64,000 bases of DNA from Vampirovibrionales bacterium (GTDB taxonomy: Bacteria; Cyanobacteriota; Vampirovibrionia; Vampirovibrionales; Vampirovibrionaceae): NCBI GenBank assembly GCA_016712355.1, contig JADJRF010000005.1, positions 310,001-374,000 on the forward strand, in the 5' to 3' direction. This document shows, piece after piece, positions 40,798-48,826 of this stretch. The notes under the pieces were generated by a model. That model was not told where the DNA came from, did no database searches, and was given only the letters and a program-made list of their open reading frames with translations. Each line of letters opens with the position of its first letter. The first letter of the stretch is position 1. A program made the translations under genes and the position numbers.

Positions 40798-41348
40798 GAC
40801 AGAGGCGGCGCGGCCAGGGCGGCCAGCATCGCGCGGCAGAAGGCGGGCAAGTCGTCAGGGGTGCGAGAGGTAATCAGCGGACCGTCGACGACGACGGCTT
40901 CGTCCACCCAGCGCCCGCCCGCATTGGTCATGTCATCTTTAATCGAGCGATAGCTGGTGACCATACGGTCCTGGGCCACGCCTGCCGAGGCCAGCACCCA
41001 GCCGCCATGGCAAATGGCCGCCACATGATTATTGGCGGAAACGGCGCGCCGCACGATATTGAGGACCGTTTCGCTCATGCGCAGGCGATCCGGGGCCCAT
41101 CCGCCGGGGATGACGACGAGATCCCAGTGACCGACCACGACATCTTCCACATTGGCGTCCACATCGACGAGCAAGCCGTGTTTGCCCCGGTACGAACGTT
41201 CGCCCAGACCGGCCACGCGCGTTTGCACGCCCGCCTCGATTAGACGCAGACGCGGATACAGCAGTTCAGAATCTTCAAAATCCGGCGCTGCGAGAATCAG
41301 GGCGCGTTTTTCCGTTAAATCGCCGGGCGGTGGGAAGGACGCGTTCAT
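40794..41348 (-). CDS. DJ-1/PfpI family protein
   Basis: A 184-residue class I glutamine amidotransferase-like protein of the DJ-1/PfpI type. The nucleophile elbow is AAICHGGWVLASAG with Cys followed by His. The upstream acidic residue lies in DFEDSELLYP, and VVIPGGWAPDRLR is the family glycine turn. Members act as deglycases/glyoxalases, chaperones or proteases; the best-supported general role is protection against methylglyoxal. Encoded first in a two-gene unit with the phosphatase (4-base overlap). Confidence 0.9.
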   Translation of the reverse strand: MNASFPPPGDLTEKRALILAAPDFEDSELLYPRLRLIEAGVQTRVAGLGERSYRGKHGLLVDVDANVEDVVVGHWDLVVIPGGWAPDRLRMSETVLNIVRRAVSANNHVAAICHGGWVLASAGVAQDRMVTSYRSIKDDMTNAGGRWVDEAVVVDGPLITSRTPDDLPAFCRAMLAALAAPPLS

Positions 41349-41411
41349 GCGGGATGGTATCTCCTCCGTTGACAGGCGGCTGCGACGGCAAGCGCCCTCT
41401 GGCCTGATATA

Positions 41412-42167
41412 TTATACGGCGCCGAGGGGCGACGCGTTCACGAAACGGCGCGTGGCCAGATGCGGGCGCGTGAGCGCAGAGCCGATGACCACGCAGCAGG
41501 CCCCCAGCGCAAAAGCCTCAGCCACCTGCGACGGCTCCCACAGGCGACCTTCGCAGGCAACCGGCGCGCCGGCGGCGGCCACGGCCTCGCGCAACAGATC
41601 GAAATCCGGCGCGCCGTTGTCGCGCGCCTGCGTGGCGTTCGTATAGCCGCTGAGCGTGGTAGAAATCAGGTCGAAGCCCAGGACGTTTGCGCGCCTCACG
41701 TCTGCCATACAGGCGCAATCGGCCATTAAGCCCAGCGCGGGAAAACACTGGCGCGCGCGCGCGACAATATCTGAAACGGTTTCGCCCTCTGGGCGCGGGC
41801 GATCCGTGGCATCCAGCGCCACGATCGAGGCCCCGGCCCTGGCCAACTCGGCGACATCGGCAAAGCCGGGCGTAATATACACGCGATCGCGCGCGTCGGC
41901 GGGAATCGGGTCGGGTTTGCTCAGGCCAATGATCGTCAGATCCGGGTGCGCCGCGCGCATCAGAGCGATATGGCGCGCGCCCGCCAGCCGCAGGCCCAAG
42001 GCCCCGCCGTCGAGGACCGATTGCGCCAGCGCGCAAAACGGCGCATCGGCGTAGAACGGTTCATGGGATTGCGCCTGCACCGAGACGATGACGCCGCCGC
42101 GCAGTCGCTCCAGACAGGCGCGTCTGTCGGCCTGCGAGCCATCCGCCGCCGCCGGGGTCGAGGTCAT
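41412..42167 (-). CDS. nanE: Putative N-acetylmannosamine-6-phosphate 2-epimerase
   Basis: A 251-residue TIM-barrel enzyme of the NanE family, converting ManNAc-6-P to GlcNAc-6-P in sialic-acid or amino-sugar catabolism. Motifs are LRGGVIVSVQAQSHEPFYAD, GLRLAGARHI, IIGLSKPD (active-site Lys), YITPGFADV, ALDATDRPRP and CEGRLWEPSQVAEAFALGAC, with IGSALTRP for phosphate binding. Other nan genes are absent from the window, so it may serve amino-sugar recycling. It overlaps the small transporter gene by 4 bases (ATGA), forming an operon with it. Confidence 0.88.
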   Translation of the reverse strand: MTSTPAAADGSQADRRACLERLRGGVIVSVQAQSHEPFYADAPFCALAQSVLDGGALGLRLAGARHIALMRAAHPDLTIIGLSKPDPIPADARDRVYITPGFADVAELARAGASIVALDATDRPRPEGETVSDIVARARQCFPALGLMADCACMADVRRANVLGFDLISTTLSGYTNATQARDNGAPDFDLLREAVAAAGAPVACEGRLWEPSQVAEAFALGACCVVIGSALTRPHLATRRFVNASPLGAV

Positions 42168-42634
42168 GGGGCCGGAGCGTTCATCGCGGACGCGTCAGCG
42201 GCGACATCTGCCTGAGAAAGCGTTTTGGGAGCGACCAGCGACGACCACCAGCTTCGCAAATGGCTTTCAGCGCCGATCAGCAGTACGCCGCAGGCAATGA
42301 GAAGCACGCCCGCCCATCGAAAAGTCGTTACCGGCTCGTGGCGAACGAAAAACGCCAGCGCCACGGCAATCACGTAGGCAATGCCCAGCATCGGGTAGGC
42401 GTAACTGATATCAGCGCGCGACAGCACCATCATCCACATCACGGCGCCGACGGCGTACAGCGACAGCCCGAACCAGATGAAGGGGTTGCGAAACACCATC
42501 AGAATCTGCGAGACGGCTTGCCCGGCAGAGGCCAGCTCCATCCGCCCGGAACTGTCCATGACCCCGTGCTTGAGGCAAAACTGACCGGCAATGCCGATGC
42601 CAATGCTCATGAGAATTAACAGAAAGGTTTTCAT
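42164..42634 (-). CDS. Small EamA/SMR-type membrane transporter
   Basis: A 156-residue membrane protein with four helices (about 2-20, 43-66, 72-96, 102-123). It resembles the half-size EamA or SMR-like carriers: GIAGQFCLKHGVMDSSG, then RADISYAYPMLGIAYVIAVA and FRWAGVLLIACGVLLIGAES. The extra C-terminal about 30 residues are Ala-rich and polar. Its partner nanE overlaps by 4 bases and suggests an amino-sugar or polyprenyl-sugar substrate (compare ArnE/ArnF-like flippases), which is an inference. Confidence 0.8.
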   Translation of the reverse strand: MKTFLLILMSIGIGIAGQFCLKHGVMDSSGRMELASAGQAVSQILMVFRNPFIWFGLSLYAVGAVMWMMVLSRADISYAYPMLGIAYVIAVALAFFVRHEPVTTFRWAGVLLIACGVLLIGAESHLRSWWSSLVAPKTLSQADVAADASAMNAPAP

Positions 42635-42763
42635 CAGGGCCGCCCTCGCCGCGCATCACGTCCATAGAGTCGGGGCATCATATCCCAAACCCGCGCCCAA
42701 CGCACGCGGCGAAGCGGCAGCCTGAAAGCCCTCCTGTTCAAGAGAGGACGAGTCCCAGGCGCG

Positions 42764-43201
42764 TTAGTAATAACGGCCTTTTATCAGGTGATACGCCGCC
42801 CCGGCGCCAGCCCCCACGACCGCGCCTTTCAGCTTGTCGCGACGCATCGCCGCGCTGGCGCCGGTTCCGATGACAGCGCCTTTGGCCGCGCGACGCACCA
42901 TAGGACGACCGTCCAGCACGCCGGTGTAATCGATGGCGCCCGTCGCGGCGCCCGTGACAGCCCCCACGCCGGCGCTGCGCACCAGTGAGCCATCGCGGCT
43001 GACGGCGCCGGTAACGGCTCCTACGCCCGCGCCAATCAGCGACTGGCGAATAATCGGGTTATGCAGCAGGGGACGCTCATAGGGATAGCCCCGGTCATAA
43101 TAGGAATAAGGCGGATCCGCCCAGACCATGCCGGCCGGCAGAATGAAAGCGGCCATTAACGCTGCCACAGACAGCGCTCTCAAGGTGATATTAACGCGCA
43201 T
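42764..43201 (-). CDS. Exported glycine-zipper protein
   Basis: A 145-residue protein with a signal peptide (LRALSVAALMAAFILPAGMV, cleavage near VWA-DPP). A Tyr/Pro-rich mature start (PPYSYYDRGYPYERP) precedes three glycine-zipper hairpins (GAGVGAVTGAVSRDGS; AGVGAVTGAATGAIDYTG; GAVIGTGASAAMRRDKLKGA), ending AYHLIKGRYY. Glycine-zipper proteins insert in the outer or inner membrane and often relate to envelope stress. The function is unknown. It is monocistronic on the minus strand. Confidence 0.72.
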   Translation of the reverse strand: MRVNITLRALSVAALMAAFILPAGMVWADPPYSYYDRGYPYERPLLHNPIIRQSLIGAGVGAVTGAVSRDGSLVRSAGVGAVTGAATGAIDYTGVLDGRPMVRRAAKGAVIGTGASAAMRRDKLKGAVVGAGAGAAYHLIKGRYY

Positions 43202-43540
43202 CAGTACGTTCCTCCGGTTGGGTATCGCTGTTAAACAGGCAGGGCTCGTGAATTCGCTCGCAGGATGCTATGTCGCAGGACGCCTCCGCAGGGCAAAGGT
43301 TCCGGGAAAGAGTCCGTAAAAGGGTCGCAGGGTTATCGAAGAAATACCGCCCTGCCTGCCAGAATAGCGCATTTGTAATGTTTTGCAAAGAATTACGACG
43401 TTTGACGCAATTGGCATCTTTGAGGGGGATTTAGTAGAGGAGAAGTTCAAACTGATTTTCAACCCCATACGATCCCAATATCCAACCACACAACAGCATA
43501 TCAACTCTATCTCTCATACTGCCTCTCTCTCTATCCGTAT
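43202..43540. other. Intergenic region preceding an orphan terminator
   Basis: There is no good gene. A minimal frame from ATG 43378 would give an 18-residue peptide (MFCKELRRLTQLASLRGI). An AT-rich tract and CT-dinucleotide blocks (43500-43536) follow. The terminator at 43541 shows that something is transcribed rightwards through here. Confidence 0.4.
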
Positions 43541-43580
43541 ATCTCTTGCGCTTTACCCCCTCAGCAAGAGATTTTTTTTT
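43541..43580 (+). terminator. Rho-independent terminator without an upstream gene
   Basis: A 9-bp perfect stem ATCTCTTGC/GCAAGAGAT with a 14-base loop is followed by a run of nine T. The nearest plus-strand gene upstream ends at 40074, so the terminated RNA must start within 43202-43540, or the element attenuates the VWA gene at 43677. Confidence 0.75.
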
Positions 43581-43676
43581 GCTTTTTTTCGCAAGCCGCG
43601 CGCGCCACACGGTACAATACCCTCGATAGAATACCCTTGAGGCAGTTGCCAGCAAGACGGGAGGCGCCAGCGCCCC

Positions 43677-44621
43677 ATGAGTGAGCTCAGGCGATTCAGA
43701 CATTTTAATGCGCTCGGGCGAATCGAACGACATCCAGTCGTTTCTATGGCTTTTATGGCCGTTATGGCGCTGATGACGCTGACGCGGCTCGACCCGGCGG
43801 GCGGAGCGTCGCCGGCATACGCGCAATCGCCGCCTGCGGACGCGATCCTGACAGGCGAGGCGAGCGCGGCAAGCGAAAACGTGATGATCATCCTCGACGC
43901 GTCGTACTCGATGACCGAGCGGCTGGCCGACGGCGAAAGCAAAATGATGGCGGCCAAACGCACCCTCTGGAGCCTGTTGCGCCAGCTTCCGCCCAACGTC
44001 AACGTGGGGCTGCGGGTGTATGGGACGTCTCAGAACTCGTTTACGGCCTGCCGCGCGACGCAGGTGCTGGCCCCCATTGCGGCGGGCAACCGCAGCGCCA
44101 TCGCCAACCAGATTATTCCGGTGCAGCCGGTGGGGGTGACGCCGATTACCTACACCCTGCAACGCTCGCTGGCCGAGGACTTCGTGGGCCTGAGCGGGCG
44201 CAAGCGGATTATTCTGGTCAGCGACGGGCTGGAAAACTGTAGCGCGGACCCGTGTCAGGTGGCGGTTGCCATGGCGCGCGGCGGCGTGGACGTCAAGATT
44301 GACGTGGTCGGCTTTGGCCTTCAAGGGCTGGAAGCCGGGAATCAGTTGCGATGCATCGCGCTGTCGACCTTTGGCAAGTATTACACGGCCAATACCGCCG
44401 CCGAACTTGCGCGCAGCATGGGCGAAGCCCTGCGCATCAACGCCTCGGTGGAAGGCAAAGTGATGACCCCGACCAAGACGCCCCCGCCCCCGGCCAGCGT
44501 CATGACCGCAAGCCCGATCGCGCCTGCTGCGCCTGCGCGTGCGCGATCCAGAACCAAACGCCCCGTTCGCGCGCCCGCGCCCCTGATGAAAGAATATGAC
44601 GCCGGACGTCCGTCGCGGTAG
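43677..44621 (+). CDS. Secreted von Willebrand factor A domain protein
   Basis: A 314-residue exported protein. A 23-residue basic start precedes a signal or anchor helix (VVSMAFMAVMALMTLTRL, cleavage possible after SPAYA). Residues about 66-245 form a VWA domain with an intact MIDAS: D74-x-S76-x-S78 in ILDASYSMTE, a Thr in GVTPITYTL and the Asp in ILVSDGLENC. The domain binds Mg2+ and mediates adhesion or complex assembly. Three or four cysteines (TACRAT, LENCSADPC, QLRCIAL) could form disulfides. The tail is Pro/Ala/Arg-rich. A terminator lies 100 bases upstream. The gene is followed by another secreted protein with 82 bases between. Confidence 0.85.
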   Translation: MSELRRFRHFNALGRIERHPVVSMAFMAVMALMTLTRLDPAGGASPAYAQSPPADAILTGEASAASENVMIILDASYSMTERLADGESKMMAAKRTLWSLLRQLPPNVNVGLRVYGTSQNSFTACRATQVLAPIAAGNRSAIANQIIPVQPVGVTPITYTLQRSLAEDFVGLSGRKRIILVSDGLENCSADPCQVAVAMARGGVDVKIDVVGFGLQGLEAGNQLRCIALSTFGKYYTANTAAELARSMGEALRINASVEGKVMTPTKTPPPPASVMTASPIAPAAPARARSRTKRPVRAPAPLMKEYDAGRPSR

Positions 44622-44703
44622 AATAGCCGCATTCAGGCATTGCTCGCCGTTGTGACGCCCCTGTTAATGTCGGCCCCGTTAATTTCGAAGGAACCCGCCT
44701 CGC

Positions 44704-45237
44704 ATGAAACGATCCTGCCTTTCGGCGCTGTCTGCGCTTGTGACCATTGGCGCCCTGAGCGGCGCGATGCTGATGGCGCCCGCGCCTTCGCTGGCAGTTC
44801 GGCCTGCGGTTAAAGACAGGCCCGCCGCCAAAGCAATCCCTGATAAGGCCTACCAGCCGGTGACGGCGCTGGACCTGGCGCAGAATCCTGAAAAATACGT
44901 CAGCAAGCGCGTCGTCTTCGAAGGCGCCTTTAGCAGCTTTTCCAGCCTGGGGCTCGATTACAAGCCCGCCATGCGCGCCTCCAAGCAGTACGTCAGCCTG
45001 CTGATTATTCGACCGGACATTACGCATCATAAAATTCCGCTGTCGGAACTCAAGCTGTTTTATCCGCGCGAAAAAAGCGAATCGGTGATGAATCTGGAAG
45101 CCGGCGACGTGATTTCCGTCAAAGGCCATGTGTTTAGCGCGGCCTTGCGCGACCCGTGGGTCGACGCCGAAAGCATTACCGTTGTGCGCAAAGCCAAGCC
45201 CGACCCCGACAAGGCCTGTGGTCTGGATAACTGCTAG
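44704..45237 (+). CDS. Secreted protein of unknown function, possible OB-like fold
   Basis: A 177-residue exported protein. The signal peptide (MKRSCLSALSALVTIGALSG, cleavage after SLA) is followed by a conserved-looking domain: ALDLAQNPEKYVSKRVVFEG, then YVSLLIIRPDITHHKIPLSE and MNLEAGDVISVKGHVFSAAL, ending in DPDKACGLDNC. The pattern (a domain that lists what a strand pair and turn change or bind) looks like bacterial OB-fold secreted proteins. A similar 'GRVIHWEGVVY...PGARIRFSGKL' plan is seen in the gene at 48827, so the two may be distantly related. The RBS GAAGGAA precedes the ATG. Confidence 0.62.
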   Translation: MKRSCLSALSALVTIGALSGAMLMAPAPSLAVRPAVKDRPAAKAIPDKAYQPVTALDLAQNPEKYVSKRVVFEGAFSSFSSLGLDYKPAMRASKQYVSLLIIRPDITHHKIPLSELKLFYPREKSESVMNLEAGDVISVKGHVFSAALRDPWVDAESITVVRKAKPDPDKACGLDNC

Positions 45238-45272
45238 ACGCGTAAAGCGGCGTTAGGCTCGCGGCCCGCGCT

Positions 45273-46178
45273 TCAGGGTTTAGGCCGCAGGGCTTTTTCG
45301 CGCAGGCGCAAGGCGGCCTGCTTCAAGGCTTCTGCCGGTTCGCTCAACCCGGATGGATCGCTTAAGGCGGCCAGCGCAGGCGCTTTACGCCGCACAGACA
45401 ACGGCGAGCCCAGCGGGCGGCCATCTGAATCCGCATCGTGACAGGCTTCGTTGGGCGATTGCTGACGGGGCCAGACGCGACCGCGCGCGTACACGTAGCG
45501 CGGATCCAGTCCCAGATCGCCCATGGCCATGGGGTCTTCCGTCACCGGCTTTTTCGGAAACAGCTCGCGCAGGGTGTCGGTCAGCACGCCGACTGAAAAC
45601 ACGCGCGAGGCGTTCTTAACGGCCGGTTTGCCGTCTGCCGACGCGGCGCCGCCGAGACGATTGGCCATCGCCGCAAAAATAGCGCGACCGCCTTGGGCGC
45701 GGGTCTGCTTGTAACGCGCAAACGATTGTCGTCCCAGCTCGCGCAGCGGGGGCGCGGGAAGCGGCGCAGGAGCAGGTTCAAGCGCCTCGCCCGCAGCCGC
45801 CCAGGGAAACGCCCCGGAAAAAACCGGGCGCGGCGAGACTTGCGAGGGGGCATGGGCGGGGGAAACTTCGCTGAGACCGTGCGCATCGGCCGGGGCGCGA
45901 CGCACCTGCGACTTGATGGTCTCCAGCGAGTCGCCCATCACGATGCGATCGCGCACCCGCGAGAAAAACAGCAGGTCGGCGTCGCTGAACAGCAGCTCGC
46001 CCTTGAAAGACAGGCTGCCCACGTCCTCGTAAGCCGATTGCGGCGTACGGAAGTATTGCGACAGGCGCACCAGAACGGTCTCGGATAAACCCAGCCTGAC
46101 GGCGGCCTGATCCAGGCCGTACAGCAGGGTGGTAATCTGGCTCGATCGGTTCGCGCCCGGTTGCGACGGTCCGAACAC
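45273..46178 (-). CDS. MerR-like winged-helix protein with long unknown C-terminal part
   Basis: A 301-residue protein. Residues about 10-95 resemble a MerR-type winged helix: a helix-turn-helix (GLDQAAVRLGLSETVLVRLS), then FSDADLLFFSRVRDRIVMGD and SLETIKSQVRR, where MerR proteins have y(S)..DL..L..I..L...G.sL..I. The remainder is Pro/Ala/Arg-rich with a helical basic middle (LGRQSFARYKQTRAQGGRAI) and no effector domain that I know. The start GTG 46178 is chosen because AGGAG lies five bases upstream; upstream in-frame codons would cover a TATAAT element (46273-46278). It converges with the secreted protein gene and diverges from suhB. Confidence 0.62.
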   Translation of the reverse strand: MFGPSQPGANRSSQITTLLYGLDQAAVRLGLSETVLVRLSQYFRTPQSAYEDVGSLSFKGELLFSDADLLFFSRVRDRIVMGDSLETIKSQVRRAPADAHGLSEVSPAHAPSQVSPRPVFSGAFPWAAAGEALEPAPAPLPAPPLRELGRQSFARYKQTRAQGGRAIFAAMANRLGGAASADGKPAVKNASRVFSVGVLTDTLRELFPKKPVTEDPMAMGDLGLDPRYVYARGRVWPRQQSPNEACHDADSDGRPLGSPLSVRRKAPALAALSDPSGLSEPAEALKQAALRLREKALRPKP

Positions 46179-46272
46179 GGCGGCTCCTCTATCCCGGAAA
46201 TCCCCGGAAGGCGATTTTGAGAATCGCGCATCGGCGCTGAATGAAAATAACGCCAGCGCGCGCGTCTTCTTC

Positions 46273-46278
46273 ATTATA
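46273..46278 (-). promoter_or_regulatory. -10 element for the MerR-like gene
   Basis: A consensus TATAAT on the minus strand lies 95 bases ahead of the GTG start. The -35 (GGCTTG, 17 bases upstream) is poor. The short region is shared with the divergent suhB-like gene. Confidence 0.45.
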
Positions 46279-46374
46279 ATACACGCCAGAGCGCGCAAGC
46301 CGCCGATTGATTTTCGGTCAGGCTGTTGCTAGTGTCAGAAGGCGATTCCACGAGAAAGGACATGGCAGGCGTTT

Positions 46375-47310
46375 ATGGACACGGTCTGTTGCGCATCGAC
46401 GCAGCGCCTTCACATTGCCATTGAGGCGGCTCTTGCCGCCGGGGCGCTTCAACGCGCGCAGTATCAGCAGGCGTTCTCAGTGTCCGAGAAATCGACGGCG
46501 CTGGATCTGGTGACGTCAGTCGATCTCGCCTGCGACGCGCTGATTCGCGAGCGCCTGCAAGCGGGCGAGGCGCGTCAGGCGCTGGCTGCCGCGCGCATGA
46601 TTACCGAAGAAACCTTTGAAGAAGGCAGCGAGGGTGCCGGGGCGCTTGCGCTCAATGGCGTCTGGATTGTCGATCCGCTGGACGGCACGACGAATTTTGC
46701 GCACGGGTTTCCGCATTTTGCCGTCTCAATCGCCTACGCCGAGGCGGGCCGCCTGATGGCAGGCGTTGTCTACGACCCGATGAAAGACGAGCTGTTTACG
46801 GCCGCGCGCGCGCAAGGCGCAACGCTCACGCGTGGGGCCGCCGCGACGGGCTTAACGCCAGAAGAGCCGCAAACAAGGCCGCTGGCCGTCAGCGCCGTGA
46901 CGTCGCTGTCGCGGGCCTTGCTGGCGACCGGGTTTCCGTACGATTTGCAATCGTCGCCGCAGGATAATATGGGCTTGTTTCTGGCCTTTATGAATCGTTG
47001 CCACGGCGTGCGTCGCGCCGGGAGCGCCGCTCTGGATCTGGCCTATGTCGCCGCCGGACGGCTCGACGGCTTTTGGGAACAGCGTCTCTCGCCCTGGGAC
47101 GTCGCCGCCGGCGTCCTGCTGGTTGAAGCCGCCGGCGGGGCGGTCGCTGATTTTTCGCTGGAGGCGCTCGACATCGCCCGGCGCCGCATTGATATTCTGG
47201 CCGCCAACGGCCCGGCGCTGCTCGAAGAGATCCAGGGCGTTTGCCGCCAGCCCCAAGCGTTTCATCCCTTGCGTTACCGCTGTGAGTCGACAGGAGACGT
47301 CCGCCCATGA
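46375..47310 (+). CDS. suhB: Inositol monophosphatase family protein
   Basis: A 311-residue Mg2+-dependent sugar/inositol phosphatase. Metal-site motifs are present: ITEETFEEG (EE), WIVDPLDGTTNFAHGFPHFA (DxLDGTTN) and SPWDVAAGVLLVEAAGG (WDxAAG). It dephosphorylates inositol-1-phosphate or related substrates; bacterial SuhB also modulates rRNA transcription. The symbol is by family only. It is about 40 residues longer than E. coli SuhB, mainly at the ends. The stop overlaps the rocD start by 4 bases, so the two are co-translated, although their metabolism has no obvious link. Confidence 0.85.
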   Translation: MDTVCCASTQRLHIAIEAALAAGALQRAQYQQAFSVSEKSTALDLVTSVDLACDALIRERLQAGEARQALAAARMITEETFEEGSEGAGALALNGVWIVDPLDGTTNFAHGFPHFAVSIAYAEAGRLMAGVVYDPMKDELFTAARAQGATLTRGAAATGLTPEEPQTRPLAVSAVTSLSRALLATGFPYDLQSSPQDNMGLFLAFMNRCHGVRRAGSAALDLAYVAAGRLDGFWEQRLSPWDVAAGVLLVEAAGGAVADFSLEALDIARRRIDILAANGPALLEEIQGVCRQPQAFHPLRYRCESTGDVRP

Positions 47311-48515
47311 GTGAATCCCACGCCGCCAGGACCCAATCGTTCATTGAGATGGAAGATCGCTGGGGGGCGCATAATTACCACCCGCTGGATATCGTCATCG
47401 AACGCGGCGAAGGCTGCTGGGTGTACGACGTCGAAGGCAACCGGTATCTCGATTGCCTCAGCGCGTATTCCGCCGTCAATCAGGGCCATTGTCACCCGCA
47501 GATTCTGGAGGCGTTTCTGGCGCAGGCGCGCCGCGTGACGCTGACCTCGCGCGCGTTTCGCAATGATCAGCTGCCGTTGTTCTACCGCGAATTGTCCGAC
47601 CTGACCGGCTATGAATGGGCCCTGCCCATGAATTCGGGCGCCGAGGCCTGCGAAACCGCCATCAAAATGGCGCGCAAGTGGGGCTATAAGGTCAAGGGCA
47701 TCCCGGAGAACAAGGCCGAAATTATTGTCTGCGCAGATAATTTCCACGGGCGCACGACCACGATCATCAGTTTTTCCACCGAGCCGCAGTACCGCGACGG
47801 GTTTGGCCCCTACACGCCCGGCTTTACCGTGATTCCCTACGGCGACGTCGAAGCGCTGGCCAAGGCCATCACGCCCAACACCTGCGCGTTTCTGGTCGAG
47901 CCGATTCAGGGCGAGGCGGGCATTAAAATTCCGCCCGCAGGCTACCTCAAAGCCGCCGCTGAGCTGTGCCAACAGGCCAATGTGCTGTTTATCGCCGATG
48001 AAATCCAGTGCGGGCTGGGCCGCGCGGGCAAACTCTTCGCCTTTGAATACGAAGGCGTGCGCCCGGATGCGGTGGTCATCGGCAAGGCGCTTTCCGGCGG
48101 GTTTTATCCCGTCTCCGCCGTGCTGTCGAGCCGCGAGATTCTCGGCGTCTTCAAGCCCGGCGATCATGGCAGCACGTTTGGCGGCAATCCGCTGGGCTGC
48201 GCCGTTGCGCGCGCGTCGTTGCAGGTGCTGCGCGAGGAGAATCTACCCCAGCGCGCCGCCGAACTCGGCGAGGCCTTTATCGCGCGCCTGCGGACGATTC
48301 AGAATCCGCATCTGCGCGAAGTGCGCGGTCGCGGGCTAATGATCGGCATGGAATTCGACATCAAGGTCCGCCCCTACTGCGAAACCCTCAAGGCCGAAGG
48401 CGTTCTGTGCAAAGAGACCCATGACAACGTCCTGCGCATCTCGCCGCCGCTGGTCATTACCCAGCAGGAGCTGGACTGGGCCTTCGAGCGCCTGCAAAAG
48501 GTCCTGCAAGCCTGA
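47307..48515 (+). CDS. rocD: Ornithine--oxo-acid aminotransferase
   Basis: A 402-residue class III PLP aminotransferase. It moves the delta-amino group of ornithine to 2-oxoglutarate, giving glutamate semialdehyde (which cyclises to P5C) and glutamate. The sequence opens with the OAT signature HNYHPLDIVIERGEGCWVYD and YLDCLSAYSAVNQGHCHP. PLP residues are MNSGAEACETAIKMARKWGY, D231 in LFIADEIQCGLGR and K260 in VIGKALSGGFYP. The closing motifs HGSTFGGNPLGCAVA and VRGRGLMIGMEF are present. YSAVNQGH distinguishes it well from acetylornithine and GABA aminotransferases. It links with proline dehydrogenase (4821) and GltBD in the same region. Confidence 0.94.
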   Translation: MSESHAARTQSFIEMEDRWGAHNYHPLDIVIERGEGCWVYDVEGNRYLDCLSAYSAVNQGHCHPQILEAFLAQARRVTLTSRAFRNDQLPLFYRELSDLTGYEWALPMNSGAEACETAIKMARKWGYKVKGIPENKAEIIVCADNFHGRTTTIISFSTEPQYRDGFGPYTPGFTVIPYGDVEALAKAITPNTCAFLVEPIQGEAGIKIPPAGYLKAAAELCQQANVLFIADEIQCGLGRAGKLFAFEYEGVRPDAVVIGKALSGGFYPVSAVLSSREILGVFKPGDHGSTFGGNPLGCAVARASLQVLREENLPQRAAELGEAFIARLRTIQNPHLREVRGRGLMIGMEFDIKVRPYCETLKAEGVLCKETHDNVLRISPPLVITQQELDWAFERLQKVLQA

Positions 48516-48552
48516 ACCCGCCCCGTTATTAGGCAAATCGGCGTTCATCTGC

Positions 48553-48558
48553 TATACT
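48553..48558 (+). promoter_or_regulatory. Extended -10 element of the small gene at 48614
   Basis: TGCTATACT (TG-n-TATACT) lies about 56 bases before the GTG start. The -35 position is AT-rich without a clear hexamer. Confidence 0.45.
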
Positions 48559-48613
48559 GCTCGCATTCCCTTTGAGCGTGGCGACTCGCTCGCATGTGAG
48601 GAGATCAGGACAG

Positions 48614-48811
48614 GTGACGGTTAATAATGCGACTACTTACAGAGCAATAGTCGGCCCTCCCAGAGCGTTTTATAACAAGGAAACTGGCAAGGGGGACGTG
48701 GCGAGGTATTTGGAAGGCTTGCAGAGGTCTGGTCAAGCCTATTCGGCTCAATATGGCCGAGACATGGTGGTCATCACGCTGAAAAATCCAATTAAAAACA
48801 AAGCCAATTAG
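48614..48811 (+). CDS. Hypothetical protein, 65 residues, AT-rich gene
   Basis: A small basic protein starting at GTG, with GAGGAG about ten bases upstream: TVNNATTYRAIVGPPRAFYN, GKGDVARYLEGLQRSGQAYS, then GRDMVVITLKNPIKNKAN. The GC content is visibly lower than in the neighbours. The frame continues upstream to 48572, but that part lacks a ribosome site. No domain is recognised. Its own extended -10 promoter supports expression. Confidence 0.5.
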   Translation: MTVNNATTYRAIVGPPRAFYNKETGKGDVARYLEGLQRSGQAYSAQYGRDMVVITLKNPIKNKAN

Positions 48812-48826
48812 GCGCGCCAAGCTCGC

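Noticed and set aside
43383..43640. 85-codon plus frame before the VWA gene
   Set aside because: It reads through the terminator hairpin and T-run (giving FFFAFF) and has no start signal.
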